Source: Bacteroidales bacterium UBA1756
GTDB taxonomy: Bacteria; Bacteroidota; Bacteroidia; Bacteroidales; WCHB1-69
Reading direction: 5' to 3'
Length of the DNA stretch: 56,984 bases
NCBI GenBank assembly: GCA_002314795.1
Contig: DCHI01000004.1
Span: forward strand, 443 to 57,426
Notes under the pieces: generated by a model
Databases searched by the model: none
Seen by the model: only the letters and a program-made list of their open reading frames with translations
What the model was told of the DNA's origin: nothing
Shown: positions 17,217-25,906 of the stretch, piece after piece
Layout of the letters: every line of letters starts with the position of its first letter
How positions within the stretch are numbered: the stretch's first letter is position 1
Translations under genes and position numbers: made by a program

Positions 17217-17651
17217 ATGAACGAACAAGAAAACAATGTGAGCTTCTTCCGTTTTGAAGATTTGCGTATCTATGCCAAGGCCCTTGATTACATTTCCTGG
17301 GTTCATTCTTTTACTTCCTCTTTGAGTGATAATTGTCGCTCGTCACTCGGTAATTCTTTTGTTAAGTCTGCACAAGGAATTGCGTTGAACATTGCGGAAG
17401 GTTCCGCAAGAAACAAAGCGCAATTTGTTTATTACTTGAAAATGGCTAAAAGTTCTGTTAGGGAATGTGTTGTTTACACGGAATTTGCTTCCCGCGACGG
17501 CGTGATGAACGAAGAGGATAAGACCTATTCAAGAAACCAGCTGATGGAGTTGACCCGAATGATTGGTTCGCTCGTCGCTTCCTTGCAACGTACCAGTACT
17601 CCTCGTGAAGAAGAAATGTATGAGGACGAAATGCCGAATATGATGATTTAG
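17217..17651 (+). CDS. Four-helix-bundle protein (23S rRNA intervening-sequence protein family)
   Basis: A 144-residue, helix-rich protein. The core FRFEDLRIYAKALDYI, GNSFVKSAQGIALNIAEGSA and YYLKMAKSSVRECVVY is typical of the 'four helix bundle / S23' family first described from intervening sequences inside 23S rRNA genes. Here it stands alone with its own promoter and terminator, far from any rRNA gene in the window. Its function is unknown. An acidic tail (about 127-144) extends past the bundle. Confidence 0.88.
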   Translation: MNEQENNVSFFRFEDLRIYAKALDYISWVHSFTSSLSDNCRSSLGNSFVKSAQGIALNIAEGSARNKAQFVYYLKMAKSSVRECVVYTEFASRDGVMNEEDKTYSRNQLMELTRMIGSLVASLQRTSTPREEEMYEDEMPNMMI

Positions 17652-17670
17652 GTTTTCGTATAACTGAAAT

Positions 17671-17709
17671 AAAGGGCGTTAGGATTTTTTCTTAACGCCT
17701 TTTTTTTTG
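17671..17709 (+). terminator. Rho-independent terminator
   Basis: GGCGTTA and TAACGCC form the stem with flanking A and T tracts, followed by ten T. It ends the four-helix-bundle unit. Confidence 0.85.
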
Positions 17710-17760
17710 AAAAATGATAATTTTCAGTGAATTATCTTCTCTTTGTTCAATAAAATCGTG

Positions 17761-17768
17761 TATCTTTG
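17761..17768 (+). promoter_or_regulatory. -7 promoter box that fixes the start of the pseudouridine synthase
   Basis: TATCTTTG followed by CAACA, 17 bases before ATG 17786. An earlier in-frame ATG at 17714 lies upstream of this box and so cannot be on the transcript. Confidence 0.75.
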
Positions 17769-17785
17769 CAACAAATTTTTTTAGA

Positions 17786-19078
17786 ATGAAATACGAAGAT
17801 AACTCACAGAATAAGAGGAGTTTCCATAAGGGAGGCCCTCGTCGGGATGGCGGAAACGGTCGTCCGTCATTTCCAAAAAAGAGATTTACCTCCCGCCGCG
17901 ATGGTGACGAGGGCGAAGAGGGTGATGATAAACCCAAACGTTTTGGCCGTCCCTCTTCCGGTGACAAAAAACGTCCGTTCTCTAAAGATCGTCCCCAGGG
18001 CGGACGAGGCCGTGGTGGAAAACGTCCTTTTCCCAAGCGTGAAGATGAGGGTAATGAAAATCCTCGTCCGTTCAGAAAAGAACGTTCTGAAGAGGAATCT
18101 TCCGATCGCCCGCGTCGCTCTTTCTCCAAGGACCGTCCGCAACGTCGTCCCGACGATCGTCCGCGCCGCTCTTTCTCCAAAGAACGCCCCGACGCCGCTC
18201 CGAAAAGACCTCGTTTCAATAAGGATGAAAACGCGCGTCCGCGTCGCGATGTGACCGCCGAATCTGAAATTCTGACCGAAATCGTAGAAAAACGCCGTCG
18301 CGAGGGTCGTCCTTCTCCTGAAAAGGTGAAGGTCCGTTCCCTCGAATTTGAAGAGCAATACCTTCCTGTCCGTTTGAATAAGTACATCGCTAATGCCGGT
18401 GTCTGCTCCCGTCGCGAAGCCGATACGTTGATTGCTGCCGGCGCCATTTCCGTTAACGGAACCGTCGTTACCGAACTCGGATTCAAGGTGAAACCTACGG
18501 ATGAAGTCCGTTTCGGTGATACCGTTCTTCAACGGGAAAAGCCCGTCTATCTTTTGCTGAATAAACCGAAGGATTACATTACGACGATGGAAGACGAATT
18601 TGATCGGAAACACGTCCTCCAGTTGGTGCGCGGCGCGTGCAAAGAACGCATCTATCCCGTCGGTCGCCTCGACCGTGACACGACCGGCCTGCTGCTTTTC
18701 ACGAACGATGGCGATTTGACAAAAAAACTCACCCATCCCCGCAGCGGCGTTCGTAAAATCTATCACGTTACGTTGGACAAAAATATCAAACAAAGCGAAC
18801 TTGATGAAATTGCCACGGGTATTGAGTTGGAAGACGGCACGATGGCCGTTGACGAGATTTCATTCGTGGGCGAGCATAAGAACGAGGTCGGCGTGGTCAT
18901 CCATTCCGGAAAGAACCGTATCGTGCGTCGTATTTTCGAATCGTTGGGTTATGAGGTCATTAAATTGGATCGTGTGGTCTTTGCCGGCCTGACGAAAAAG
19001 GATCTCCCTCGCGGAAGTTGGCGCTTCCTTACGCAGGAAGAAATCAATTTCTTGAAAATGACCGTTACAAATAAATAG
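17786..19078 (+). CDS. RsuA/RluB-family pseudouridine synthase with long basic N-terminal extension
   Basis: A 430-residue protein. The first 170 or so residues are low-complexity, rich in Arg, Lys, Asp, Pro, Ser and Gly, with repeated RPRRSFSK-type segments, and are probably disordered and RNA-binding. An S4 domain follows (about 192-240: LNKYIANAGVCSRREADTLI). The catalytic domain has GRLDRDTTGLLLFTNDGD near residue 292, whose Asp is the pseudouridylation nucleophile. The likely target is a uridine in 23S rRNA (RluB-type) or 16S rRNA (RsuA-type). The start is set by the -7 box at 17761. It precedes the COG0523 GTPase by 9 bases. Confidence 0.9.
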   Translation: MKYEDNSQNKRSFHKGGPRRDGGNGRPSFPKKRFTSRRDGDEGEEGDDKPKRFGRPSSGDKKRPFSKDRPQGGRGRGGKRPFPKREDEGNENPRPFRKERSEEESSDRPRRSFSKDRPQRRPDDRPRRSFSKERPDAAPKRPRFNKDENARPRRDVTAESEILTEIVEKRRREGRPSPEKVKVRSLEFEEQYLPVRLNKYIANAGVCSRREADTLIAAGAISVNGTVVTELGFKVKPTDEVRFGDTVLQREKPVYLLLNKPKDYITTMEDEFDRKHVLQLVRGACKERIYPVGRLDRDTTGLLLFTNDGDLTKKLTHPRSGVRKIYHVTLDKNIKQSELDEIATGIELEDGTMAVDEISFVGEHKNEVGVVIHSGKNRIVRRIFESLGYEVIKLDRVVFAGLTKKDLPRGSWRFLTQEEINFLKMTVTNK

Positions 19079-19087
19079 CTTCATATT

Positions 19088-20344
19088 ATGAATGATACTC
19101 CTGTATTGTTGCTTACCGGTTACTTGGGCAGTGGGAAAACCACATTGGTCAACCGTATTCTGACGAACCGCCGCGGTATCAAGTTCGCCGTTATCGTCAA
19201 TGACATTGGCGAAGTGAATATTGATGCCGACTTGATTCAAAAAGGCGGTGTCGTCAATCAGCAAGACGACAGTCTCGTTGCCTTGCAGAACGGTTGCATC
19301 TGCTGCACGTTGAAAATGAACCTGGTTGCCCAATTGCAGGAGATTCTTGCACAGCATCGTTTCGACTATATCGTCATCGAAGCGAGCGGTATTTGCGAAC
19401 CAGCGCCGATAGCTCAAACCATCTGCTCCATCCCTGCTATGGGAGCCGATTTCATAAAGGACGGCATCGCCAAGTTGGACTGCATCGTTACGGTGGTTGA
19501 TGCGCTCCGTATGCAGAGTGAATTTGGTTGCGGAAACGACCTGCTTCGTGATAATCTCGATGAGGACGATATCGAAAATTTGGTCATCCAACAAATCGAA
19601 TTTTGCAACATCGTCTTGCTGAACAAGGCATCTGAAGTCTCTCCCGAAGAGTTGACACGGGTGAAAGACATCATTCGTGCCTTGCAACCCGTCGCGCAAA
19701 TCATTGAATGTGATTATGGTGAGGTTGATTTTGAAAAGATTTTGAATACGCAAATGTTTGATTTTGACCAGGTCGCTGCCTCCGCTACTTGGATTCGTGA
19801 AGTTGAGTCTCATCGCGACGAAGAAGAGGATGAACACGAACATCATCATCACGACGAAGAGGATGATGAACACGAGCATCATCACGAACATCACCATCAC
19901 GACGAAGACGAGGACGAACACCATCATCATCACGAACACCATCATCACCACGACCACGATGGGGGAGAAGTGGAGGAATACGGTATCGGAACTTTTGTCT
20001 ATTATCGCCGTAAACCGTTCAATATTGGCAAGTTTGACGATTTTGTTGCACGAAAGATTCCCAAAAATGTCATTCGTATTAAAGGAATCTGCTATTTCAA
20101 AAGTGAAATGGACAGTTGCTATATGTTCGAGCAGGCGGGCCGCCAGATTTCCTTGAAGGATATTGGAATGTGGTTTGCTACGATGCCGCAAGACGAGCTG
20201 CAGCTTTTGATGGAACGTGATGCAACTTTCCGCGCTGATTGGGATGACGAGTACGGTGATCGTATGCAGAAGCTGGTTTTCATAGGCCAAAAAATGGACA
20301 AGGCCGCGATTGTTCGCGACCTTGACGAGTGTTTATCAGAATAA
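19088..20344 (+). CDS. COG0523/CobW-family GTPase with His-rich metal-binding stretch
   Basis: A 418-residue SIMIBI-class GTPase. Walker A is GYLGSGKTT (residues 9-17), the family metal site is GCICCTL (about 69-75), and a guanine-specificity-like LLNKASE segment lies near residue 178. About residues 240-292 form a His/Asp/Glu-rich linker with about two dozen histidines. A C-terminal CobW_C domain follows (GIGTFVYYRRKPFNIGKF). Such proteins insert or deliver metals, often zinc. A His-rich linker favours zinc, nickel or cobalt binding, but the client is unknown. It lies 9 bases after the pseudouridine synthase and ends 12 bases from convergent galE. Confidence 0.9.
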   Translation: MNDTPVLLLTGYLGSGKTTLVNRILTNRRGIKFAVIVNDIGEVNIDADLIQKGGVVNQQDDSLVALQNGCICCTLKMNLVAQLQEILAQHRFDYIVIEASGICEPAPIAQTICSIPAMGADFIKDGIAKLDCIVTVVDALRMQSEFGCGNDLLRDNLDEDDIENLVIQQIEFCNIVLLNKASEVSPEELTRVKDIIRALQPVAQIIECDYGEVDFEKILNTQMFDFDQVAASATWIREVESHRDEEEDEHEHHHHDEEDDEHEHHHEHHHHDEDEDEHHHHHEHHHHHDHDGGEVEEYGIGTFVYYRRKPFNIGKFDDFVARKIPKNVIRIKGICYFKSEMDSCYMFEQAGRQISLKDIGMWFATMPQDELQLLMERDATFRADWDDEYGDRMQKLVFIGQKMDKAAIVRDLDECLSE

Positions 20345-20356
20345 TTAAGCGTTTTC

Positions 20357-21379
20357 CTACTTTTGGCGATTGTGTTCCCATTTCCACGCCGATAGAATCA
20401 TCTCTTCGACGCCATATTGGCACTCCCAACCCAACAGTTTACGAGCTTTTTCACTATTGCTGTAAATGGCCGGAATGTCGCCCTGACGGCGCTCTCCCAA
20501 ACGATAGTTCAATTTCTGTCCTGTGATTTTTTCAAAAGCGTGTAGCATTTCCAAAACGGAAATCCCGTTACCGCTTCCTAAGTTGAAAATTTCACAGTTG
20601 TTTGTATTCTTTTGATTGATAACGAATTGAAGCGCTTTGACGTGAGCATCGGCAATGTCAGTAACGTGAATGTAGTCACGGATGCAAGAACCGTCGCGGG
20701 TGTCGTAATCCGTTCCATATACCATCATCTCTTTCCGAATCCCGATTCCGGTTTCCATAATGATGGGCATAAGATTGTTCGGTTTGTCCGGGGAAAGTTC
20801 CCCGTTGAGGCCGCTCATATCAGCCCCAACCGGATTGAAATAGCGCAGCAGAATGGCATTGAAATCCGGATGGTTGTGTGTAAATGCCTGAATCATACCT
20901 TCCCCGATTTGTTTGGTATGGGCGTAAGGACAAGCGGCTTGTCCCGCCGGCGTGGCTTCCGTGACAGGTAACTTCTCGACGTCTCCATAAATGGAGCAGG
21001 ATGAAGAAAAGATTAAGTTGGGAATATGGTATTTTTCACACGCATCTAAAACGTTAAGCAGTGAATTGAGGTTGTTGCGGTAGTATTTGACGGGTTCGTC
21101 CACGGATTCCGGAACGCACTTGTAGGCGGCGAAGTGAATGATTCCGTCGATCGGGCTCTCTTGTTCGATGACCTTGAAAAAAGCATCGGAATCGCAAATG
21201 TCAACCTCATAGTTGGTTACTTTCTGCCCCGTAATTTGTTCAATCCGGTCCATTGTCCCTTTCGCCGAACGACTGAGGTTGTCAACGGAAACGACCTGAA
21301 AATCACCACTTTTGATGAGCTGTATGAGTGTGTGTGAACCGATATAACCGTTTCCTCCAGTAACAATAATTTTTTTCAT
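20357..21379 (-). CDS. galE: UDP-glucose 4-epimerase
   Basis: A 340-residue extended short-chain dehydrogenase that interconverts UDP-glucose and UDP-galactose (and possibly the N-acetyl forms). The NAD-binding GGNGYIGSHT is at residues 8-17, and the catalytic YxxxK appears in CPYAHTK. The middle SSSCSIYG and the substrate-site segment LRYFNPVGAD are intact. It starts 18 bases after the oxidoreductase gene and shares its promoter. Together they suggest nucleotide-sugar supply for surface polysaccharide. Confidence 0.93.
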   Translation of the reverse strand: MKKIIVTGGNGYIGSHTLIQLIKSGDFQVVSVDNLSRSAKGTMDRIEQITGQKVTNYEVDICDSDAFFKVIEQESPIDGIIHFAAYKCVPESVDEPVKYYRNNLNSLLNVLDACEKYHIPNLIFSSSCSIYGDVEKLPVTEATPAGQAACPYAHTKQIGEGMIQAFTHNHPDFNAILLRYFNPVGADMSGLNGELSPDKPNNLMPIIMETGIGIRKEMMVYGTDYDTRDGSCIRDYIHVTDIADAHVKALQFVINQKNTNNCEIFNLGSGNGISVLEMLHAFEKITGQKLNYRLGERRQGDIPAIYSNSEKARKLLGWECQYGVEEMILSAWKWEHNRQK

Positions 21380-21397
21380 AAAATTCTTCTATCCAGA

Positions 21398-22351
21398 TTA
21401 TTTGGAAATGTTTTTCAAATAGGGGTGATAGTCTCCCGTCAAACCGATGGCGTCCGTATTACGAATGTTCTGACAAATACTGACGTAATTGCGGGCGTCT
21501 TTGAGTGTAAATCCTTCTCCGGCAAGTATTCTCTCGTAAGCACGGGTGTGCAAATCGGTGAATCCGTCACTGAACTCGAATGTCTCGTCATCAATCAGGA
21601 TGGAACGGTAGGTGGTCTTTCCTGCTTCGCGCAGTTCCTGTGGTACGAAAGAGGCATCCAAACTGAGGAACCAGCGGACGCGGGCGCGTTCTAGATGCAA
21701 GAAACCAGCTGCGGTGGAGTCGGACTTGTAGTGCACAATGTTCTCTTTGACTTCCCCGAAAATATAGGTCAGCATATCGAAAAAGTGAACGCCGATGTTG
21801 GTCGTGATTCCTCCGGACTTTGCCATATCCGCTTTCCAAGAGTAGTAATACCATTTGCCACGTCCCGTAATATACGTTAAATCAATGTCATAGATTTTTC
21901 CCGACTTGTCGTTTTCGATGCGTTCTTTCAATTTTTGAACCGACGGATGAAGGCGAAGTTGTAAAATGTGATAGATTTTTTTACCTGTATCTTTCTCCAT
22001 ATCTTCCAAACCATCGAGATTCCAAGTGTTGAGAACGAGTGGCTTTTCACAAATAGCATCGGCTCCGTTTCTTAGCGCGAGGCGGATGTGTGCATCGTGC
22101 AGATAGTTGGGGGAACAAATGGAAACATAATCGACCTGTTGTCCCTCTCCTTTTTTGGATAGGCGATAGATGTGTCGGTCAAAACGTTCTGCTTCAAGGA
22201 ATAAAGCAGCATTTGGAAAATATCGGTCAATAATGCCAACACTGTCAGACTTGTCAAGGATGGCTACGAGGTTGTTACCGGTTTCTTTAATGGCCTGCAT
22301 ATGGCGTGGTGCGATGTAACCAGCGGCACCAATAAGTGCAAAATTCGACAT
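21398..22351 (-). CDS. Gfo/Idh/MocA oxidoreductase, WlbA/WbpB-like
   Basis: A 317-residue NAD(P)-dependent oxidoreductase. The Rossmann start FALIGAAGYIAPRHMQAI and the CEKPLVLN motif are family hallmarks. The combination of GAAGYIAPRHM, QLRLHP and TYITGRGKWYYYSWK recalls WlbA/WbpB, which oxidise the 3-position of UDP-GlcNAcA on the route to diacetamido-uronic acids. The partners expected for that route (6-dehydrogenase, aminotransferase, acetyltransferase) are not adjacent. The general family is certain. The WlbA assignment is recalled similarity and moderately sure. Confidence 0.82.
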   Translation of the reverse strand: MSNFALIGAAGYIAPRHMQAIKETGNNLVAILDKSDSVGIIDRYFPNAALFLEAERFDRHIYRLSKKGEGQQVDYVSICSPNYLHDAHIRLALRNGADAICEKPLVLNTWNLDGLEDMEKDTGKKIYHILQLRLHPSVQKLKERIENDKSGKIYDIDLTYITGRGKWYYYSWKADMAKSGGITTNIGVHFFDMLTYIFGEVKENIVHYKSDSTAAGFLHLERARVRWFLSLDASFVPQELREAGKTTYRSILIDDETFEFSDGFTDLHTRAYERILAGEGFTLKDARNYVSICQNIRNTDAIGLTGDYHPYLKNISK

Positions 22352-22387
22352 ATTTCTGTAGATTTATTTTTGGTCAAAAATGAGCTG

Positions 22388-22395
22388 CAAAAGTA
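22388..22395 (-). promoter_or_regulatory. -7 promoter box for the oxidoreductase-galE operon
   Basis: On the minus strand TACTTTTG followed by CAGC, 37 bases before the start at 22351. It lies back to back with the plus-strand box at 22419-22426. Confidence 0.7.
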
Positions 22396-22418
22396 CGATT
22401 TTTGTTCTAAAAAAGTTA

Positions 22419-22426
22419 TATCTTTG
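22419..22426 (+). promoter_or_regulatory. -7 promoter box for the C1B peptidase
   Basis: TATCTTTG followed by CGGC, 24 bases before ATG 22451. It rules out the in-frame start at 22301, which lies upstream of it. Confidence 0.75.
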
Positions 22427-22450
22427 CGGCTGTTTTTTTACGTATATTGT

Positions 22451-23851
22451 ATGAAAGTTGTCAAACTTGTAACTGTATTGATTCTGAGCGCGATTCTGTG
22501 TGCTCAAACCATTGCTCAACAGACGGGAATCTCCCCTGAAATGTTGAAAAAAATTCAGGAATCTTATCAGAAAACACCAGAAAACAAAGCATTGCAAAAC
22601 GCTATCATTTACAATGATATCAACAAGATTGCTTTGAACCGAGATAATGAGGGCGCTTTTGACACCTATTTTTCTCATAAGGTTCCGTCCCAGGCCGTGA
22701 CTGACCAGAAGTCCTCCGGGCGATGCTGGATGTTTACCGGTATGAACGTCCTTCGTTCCAAGGCGATAGCAAAATACGACCTTCCCGCCGATTTCCAGTT
22801 CTCACAGGTCTATACTTTTTTCTGGGACCAGTTGGAAAAATCCAATCTCTTCCTCCAAGCCATCATCGATACCAAAGATCAACCGATGGAGGATAAGACG
22901 GTTGAGTGGCTTTTCAAGAATCCGTTGAGTGATGGCGGCCAATTCACCGGTGTCGCCAACTTAGTTGAAAAGTACGGTATCGTTCCGGCTGAAGCGATGC
23001 GTGAAACCAACAGTAGCAATAAGACAAGTACGATGTCGAACATCCTGAGTCTCAAATTGCGAGAGTTCGGTCTCGAACTTCGCCAAATGGCTTCGGACAA
23101 GGCGCCCGCCGCTAAATTGCAAAGCCGTAAGGTTGAAATGCTCCAGGTCGTTTACAAAATCCTCGCCCTCAATTTCGGTGAGCCGCCTGCCGAATTTTCT
23201 TGGACGCGCCACGATAAAAACGGGAAACCGGTGGAAACGGAAACCTATACCCCTCACTCTTTCCGCGAAAAGTTTGCTAATGAGGACTTTTCAAAGTATT
23301 ATATGATTATGAACGACCCGACGCGCCCCTATTACCAGGTGTATGAAATTGAGTACGACCGTCACGTCTATGATGGGGATAACTGGAAATATCTCAATCT
23401 CCCGATGGACGAAATCGCGCCGCTGGCCATCGCCTCCATCAAGGACAGCACGATGATGTACTTCTCTTGCGACGTGGGCAAGTTCCTTAACCGCGATAAG
23501 GGTTTCTTGGATGTAAACAATTATGACTACGCCTCTTTGTTCGGAGTCGATTTTAATATGGATAAAAAACAGAGAGTCAGTACTTTTGCAAGTGGCTCGT
23601 CGCACGCAATGACGCTCTGCGCCGTGGATTTGGATGAAAACGACCAACCTAAAAAATGGATGGTGGAGAATAGTTGGGGTAGCTCCTACGGATACAAAGG
23701 TTTTCTCATTATGACAAATGACTGGTTCAATGAATATATGTTTCGTGTCGTCATTGAAGAAAAATATCTGCCAGCCAAGTATTTAAAAATGTTTGAAGGC
23801 AAACCGATGATGCTCCCACCTTGGGATCCTATGTTTGCTCCTGAAGATTAA
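22451..23851 (+). CDS. Exported C1B (bleomycin hydrolase/PepC-like) cysteine aminopeptidase
   Basis: A 466-residue papain-fold peptidase. An N-terminal signal peptide (MKVVKLVTVLILSAILCAQT, ending near AQ) predicts export. The catalytic triad is visible as C92 in SSGRCWMF, H385 in GSSHAMTL and N407 in VENSWGSSYG. Bleomycin hydrolases form hexamers with aminopeptidase activity and are usually cytoplasmic. A signal peptide is found on many Bacteroidetes members. It opens a plus-strand run with the Fe-S protein, GT4 and coaD, but these genes have no obvious functional link. Confidence 0.9.
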   Translation: MKVVKLVTVLILSAILCAQTIAQQTGISPEMLKKIQESYQKTPENKALQNAIIYNDINKIALNRDNEGAFDTYFSHKVPSQAVTDQKSSGRCWMFTGMNVLRSKAIAKYDLPADFQFSQVYTFFWDQLEKSNLFLQAIIDTKDQPMEDKTVEWLFKNPLSDGGQFTGVANLVEKYGIVPAEAMRETNSSNKTSTMSNILSLKLREFGLELRQMASDKAPAAKLQSRKVEMLQVVYKILALNFGEPPAEFSWTRHDKNGKPVETETYTPHSFREKFANEDFSKYYMIMNDPTRPYYQVYEIEYDRHVYDGDNWKYLNLPMDEIAPLAIASIKDSTMMYFSCDVGKFLNRDKGFLDVNNYDYASLFGVDFNMDKKQRVSTFASGSSHAMTLCAVDLDENDQPKKWMVENSWGSSYGYKGFLIMTNDWFNEYMFRVVIEEKYLPAKYLKMFEGKPMMLPPWDPMFAPED

Positions 23852-23862
23852 CTCGATTGATA

Positions 23863-24621
23863 ATGTCCAATACAAAGAATATTGTAAATGTATTTGTCCC
23901 TTGTTGTATGGACCTTTTTGTCCCTGCATCAGCACAGTCTATGATGAGCGTGCTGGAACGATTAGGGGACGAATGCCTGTACGTCAGTGAGTTGACTTGC
24001 TGTGGACGCCAGTTCTATATCCGCGGTGACCGCGATACGGCCAGCAAATTGGCCTATCAACTCACGTCGGCATTCGATAACGAATACGATATCGTCGTTC
24101 CTTCTCCCGCTTGTGCCGGTTTTATTAAAAATACCTACGGCGACTTGACCTCTATGCAGTCGTTTCCGAAGGCGGTGGGCCACGTCACGAAAAGAACGTT
24201 TGAACTTTGCGACTATATCGTGAATGAAAAGAAGGTTACCTGTCTCGGAAATAATTTCCCACATAAGGTTTTCTATTTTCAGTCTTGTTCAGAACGTAAT
24301 TCGTATCGTTCCGGTAATGAAATTATTACGCTTCTTGAGAATACGGGCGGTTTGAAACTTTTTATGGACTTGTCTATGAATACCTGCTGTTCGGCAAATG
24401 GAGGAAGCGCATTTCACAATCACGAATTGTCGGAGTTCCTGCTTAAAATGATTGTGGATCGTGCTTTGGAATCGGAGGCCGAGTTCATCACTTGTTCCGA
24501 TGTTCACTGCCTTCAATATATTGATGCGTACTTGCAGCAGGAGGGTATTGATATTGAAACGGCGTCTATTCCCCAGATTTTGAATTCATTTGAAGAAGAT
24601 AACGTTGATGAAGAGGAGTAA
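23863..24621 (+). CDS. LutA/YkgE-like (Fe-S)-binding protein with two CCG domains
   Basis: A 252-residue cytoplasmic protein with cysteine-rich CCG-type domains: VPCCMDL near the start, ELTCCGRQFY (about 45), then FQSCSERNS and NTCCSANGG, and a final CSDVHC. This is the layout of LutA/YkgE, a subunit of the L-lactate oxidation complex, and of GlpC/HdrD-type subunits. The usual partners LutB and LutC are absent here. ATG 23863 is preferred over an in-frame TTG two codons earlier. It ends 3 bases before the glycosyltransferase start. Confidence 0.85.
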   Translation: MSNTKNIVNVFVPCCMDLFVPASAQSMMSVLERLGDECLYVSELTCCGRQFYIRGDRDTASKLAYQLTSAFDNEYDIVVPSPACAGFIKNTYGDLTSMQSFPKAVGHVTKRTFELCDYIVNEKKVTCLGNNFPHKVFYFQSCSERNSYRSGNEIITLLENTGGLKLFMDLSMNTCCSANGGSAFHNHELSEFLLKMIVDRALESEAEFITCSDVHCLQYIDAYLQQEGIDIETASIPQILNSFEEDNVDEEE

Positions 24622-24624
24622 ACA

Positions 24625-25902
24625 ATGAGAGTATTGATGTTCGGTTGGGAATTTCCGCCTCATATTTCGGGGGGCTTGGGAACCGCCTGCTTCGGTTTGA
24701 CGAAGGGGTTGGCTGCTCAGAAGGTTGATGTTGCCTTGGTTGTCCCGAAAGCGTATGGTGATGAAGACCAAAGTAAAGTCCGCATCGTCAATGCTTCCGA
24801 CTTTGCATTTGATACCCGCCGTTCTCGTTTCTTTTCATACTCCAATGAAGTCTCCTACATAGAGGTGAATTCCCGTCTGATTCCATACGTGGGTGTAGAC
24901 GACTATTTTAACGTAGTGAACCAGATGGAAAGTGGTGTTCTTTCCGCAGAGGAGGAAAGTTGTTTCCGCCGTTATCAGTTTCAAGGTGGCTATGGCCAGA
25001 ATTTGATGCAAGAAGTTGAAAAGTATGCTATGGTGGCAGAGGAAATTGCCAAGGCAGAAAACTTTGACGTCATTCACGCGCACGATTGGCTTACCTATCG
25101 CGCCGGCATTGCAGCCAAACGCGTCTCTGGAAAGCCGTTGGTGGTGCACATACACGCTACCGAGTATGATCGTTCCGGAGAGAATAACCGTAACGATTTG
25201 GTTTACAATATGGAACGTGAAGGTATGATGGCCGCCGATGCTGTGTGCGCGGTTAGCAACCTCACCCGCTCCATCGTGATTGAGAAATACGGAGTCCCCG
25301 CAGACAAGGTCTATACCCTGCACAATGCCGTTGAGCCGAATTTGCATACGGCTTCTTCCGAGCGCGTCTTGGAGGATAAAATCGTGACTTTTTTGGGACG
25401 TGTCACTTTTCAAAAAGGTCCGGAATATTTCGTTGAAGTGGCTCAACGTGTTTTGCAAAAGGATCCTCACGTTCGTTTCGTACTCGCCGGCGATGGTGAT
25501 ATGCTTCCCCGTGTCATCCAACGTGTGGCGGAGTTGGGCCTTTCCGACCGTTTCCACTTTACTGGCTTTTTGCGGGGAAGTGACATCAATAAGATGTTTG
25601 CTATGAGTGATGTTTATGTAATGCCTTCTATATCAGAGCCCTTTGGAATATCTCCTTTGGAAGCAATGCAGTCGGGCGTGCCAGTTGTCATTTCGAAGCA
25701 GTCGGGCGTGTCAGAAATTCTGCGCTATGCCATCAAAGTCGATTTTTGGGATATTGATGCTATGGCGGACGCAATCTACGGTATTCTCCATTATCCTGCC
25801 TTGTCCAGTATCTTTTCAGAAAAAGGTATGCAGGAGGCGAACAGTTTGAAGTGGGAGGATGTCGCGTTTCGCCTTAAAGCGATATACGAAAAAGTTATCT
25901 GA
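24625..25902 (+). CDS. GT4-family glycosyltransferase (glycogen-synthase-like)
   Basis: A 425-residue GT-B enzyme. It opens MFGWEFPPHISGGLGTACFG, the glycogen/starch-synthase-type KxGGL-like nucleotide-sugar loop. It contains HAHDWLTYRAG in the acceptor side, FLGRVTFQKGPEYFVE at the start of the second Rossmann fold, and the donor motif SEPFGISPLEAMQSGVP, with the E-x7-E pattern. Such Bacteroidetes proteins are annotated as glycogen synthase or GT4. Alpha-glucan synthesis is likely but not proven. It ends 4 bases before coaD. Confidence 0.87.
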   Translation: MRVLMFGWEFPPHISGGLGTACFGLTKGLAAQKVDVALVVPKAYGDEDQSKVRIVNASDFAFDTRRSRFFSYSNEVSYIEVNSRLIPYVGVDDYFNVVNQMESGVLSAEEESCFRRYQFQGGYGQNLMQEVEKYAMVAEEIAKAENFDVIHAHDWLTYRAGIAAKRVSGKPLVVHIHATEYDRSGENNRNDLVYNMEREGMMAADAVCAVSNLTRSIVIEKYGVPADKVYTLHNAVEPNLHTASSERVLEDKIVTFLGRVTFQKGPEYFVEVAQRVLQKDPHVRFVLAGDGDMLPRVIQRVAELGLSDRFHFTGFLRGSDINKMFAMSDVYVMPSISEPFGISPLEAMQSGVPVVISKQSGVSEILRYAIKVDFWDIDAMADAIYGILHYPALSSIFSEKGMQEANSLKWEDVAFRLKAIYEKVI

Positions 25903-25906
25903 ACTT

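Noticed and set aside
17867..18793. 308-codon minus-strand frame opposite the pseudouridine synthase
   Set aside because: Low-complexity mirror of the Arg-rich extension and S4 domain, with no motifs and no promoter.
18860..20290. 476-codon minus-strand frame opposite the COG0523 GTPase
   Set aside because: Its unusual residues (runs of Val, Met, Phe) are the complement of the His/Asp/Glu linker. The plus strand has clear GTPase motifs.
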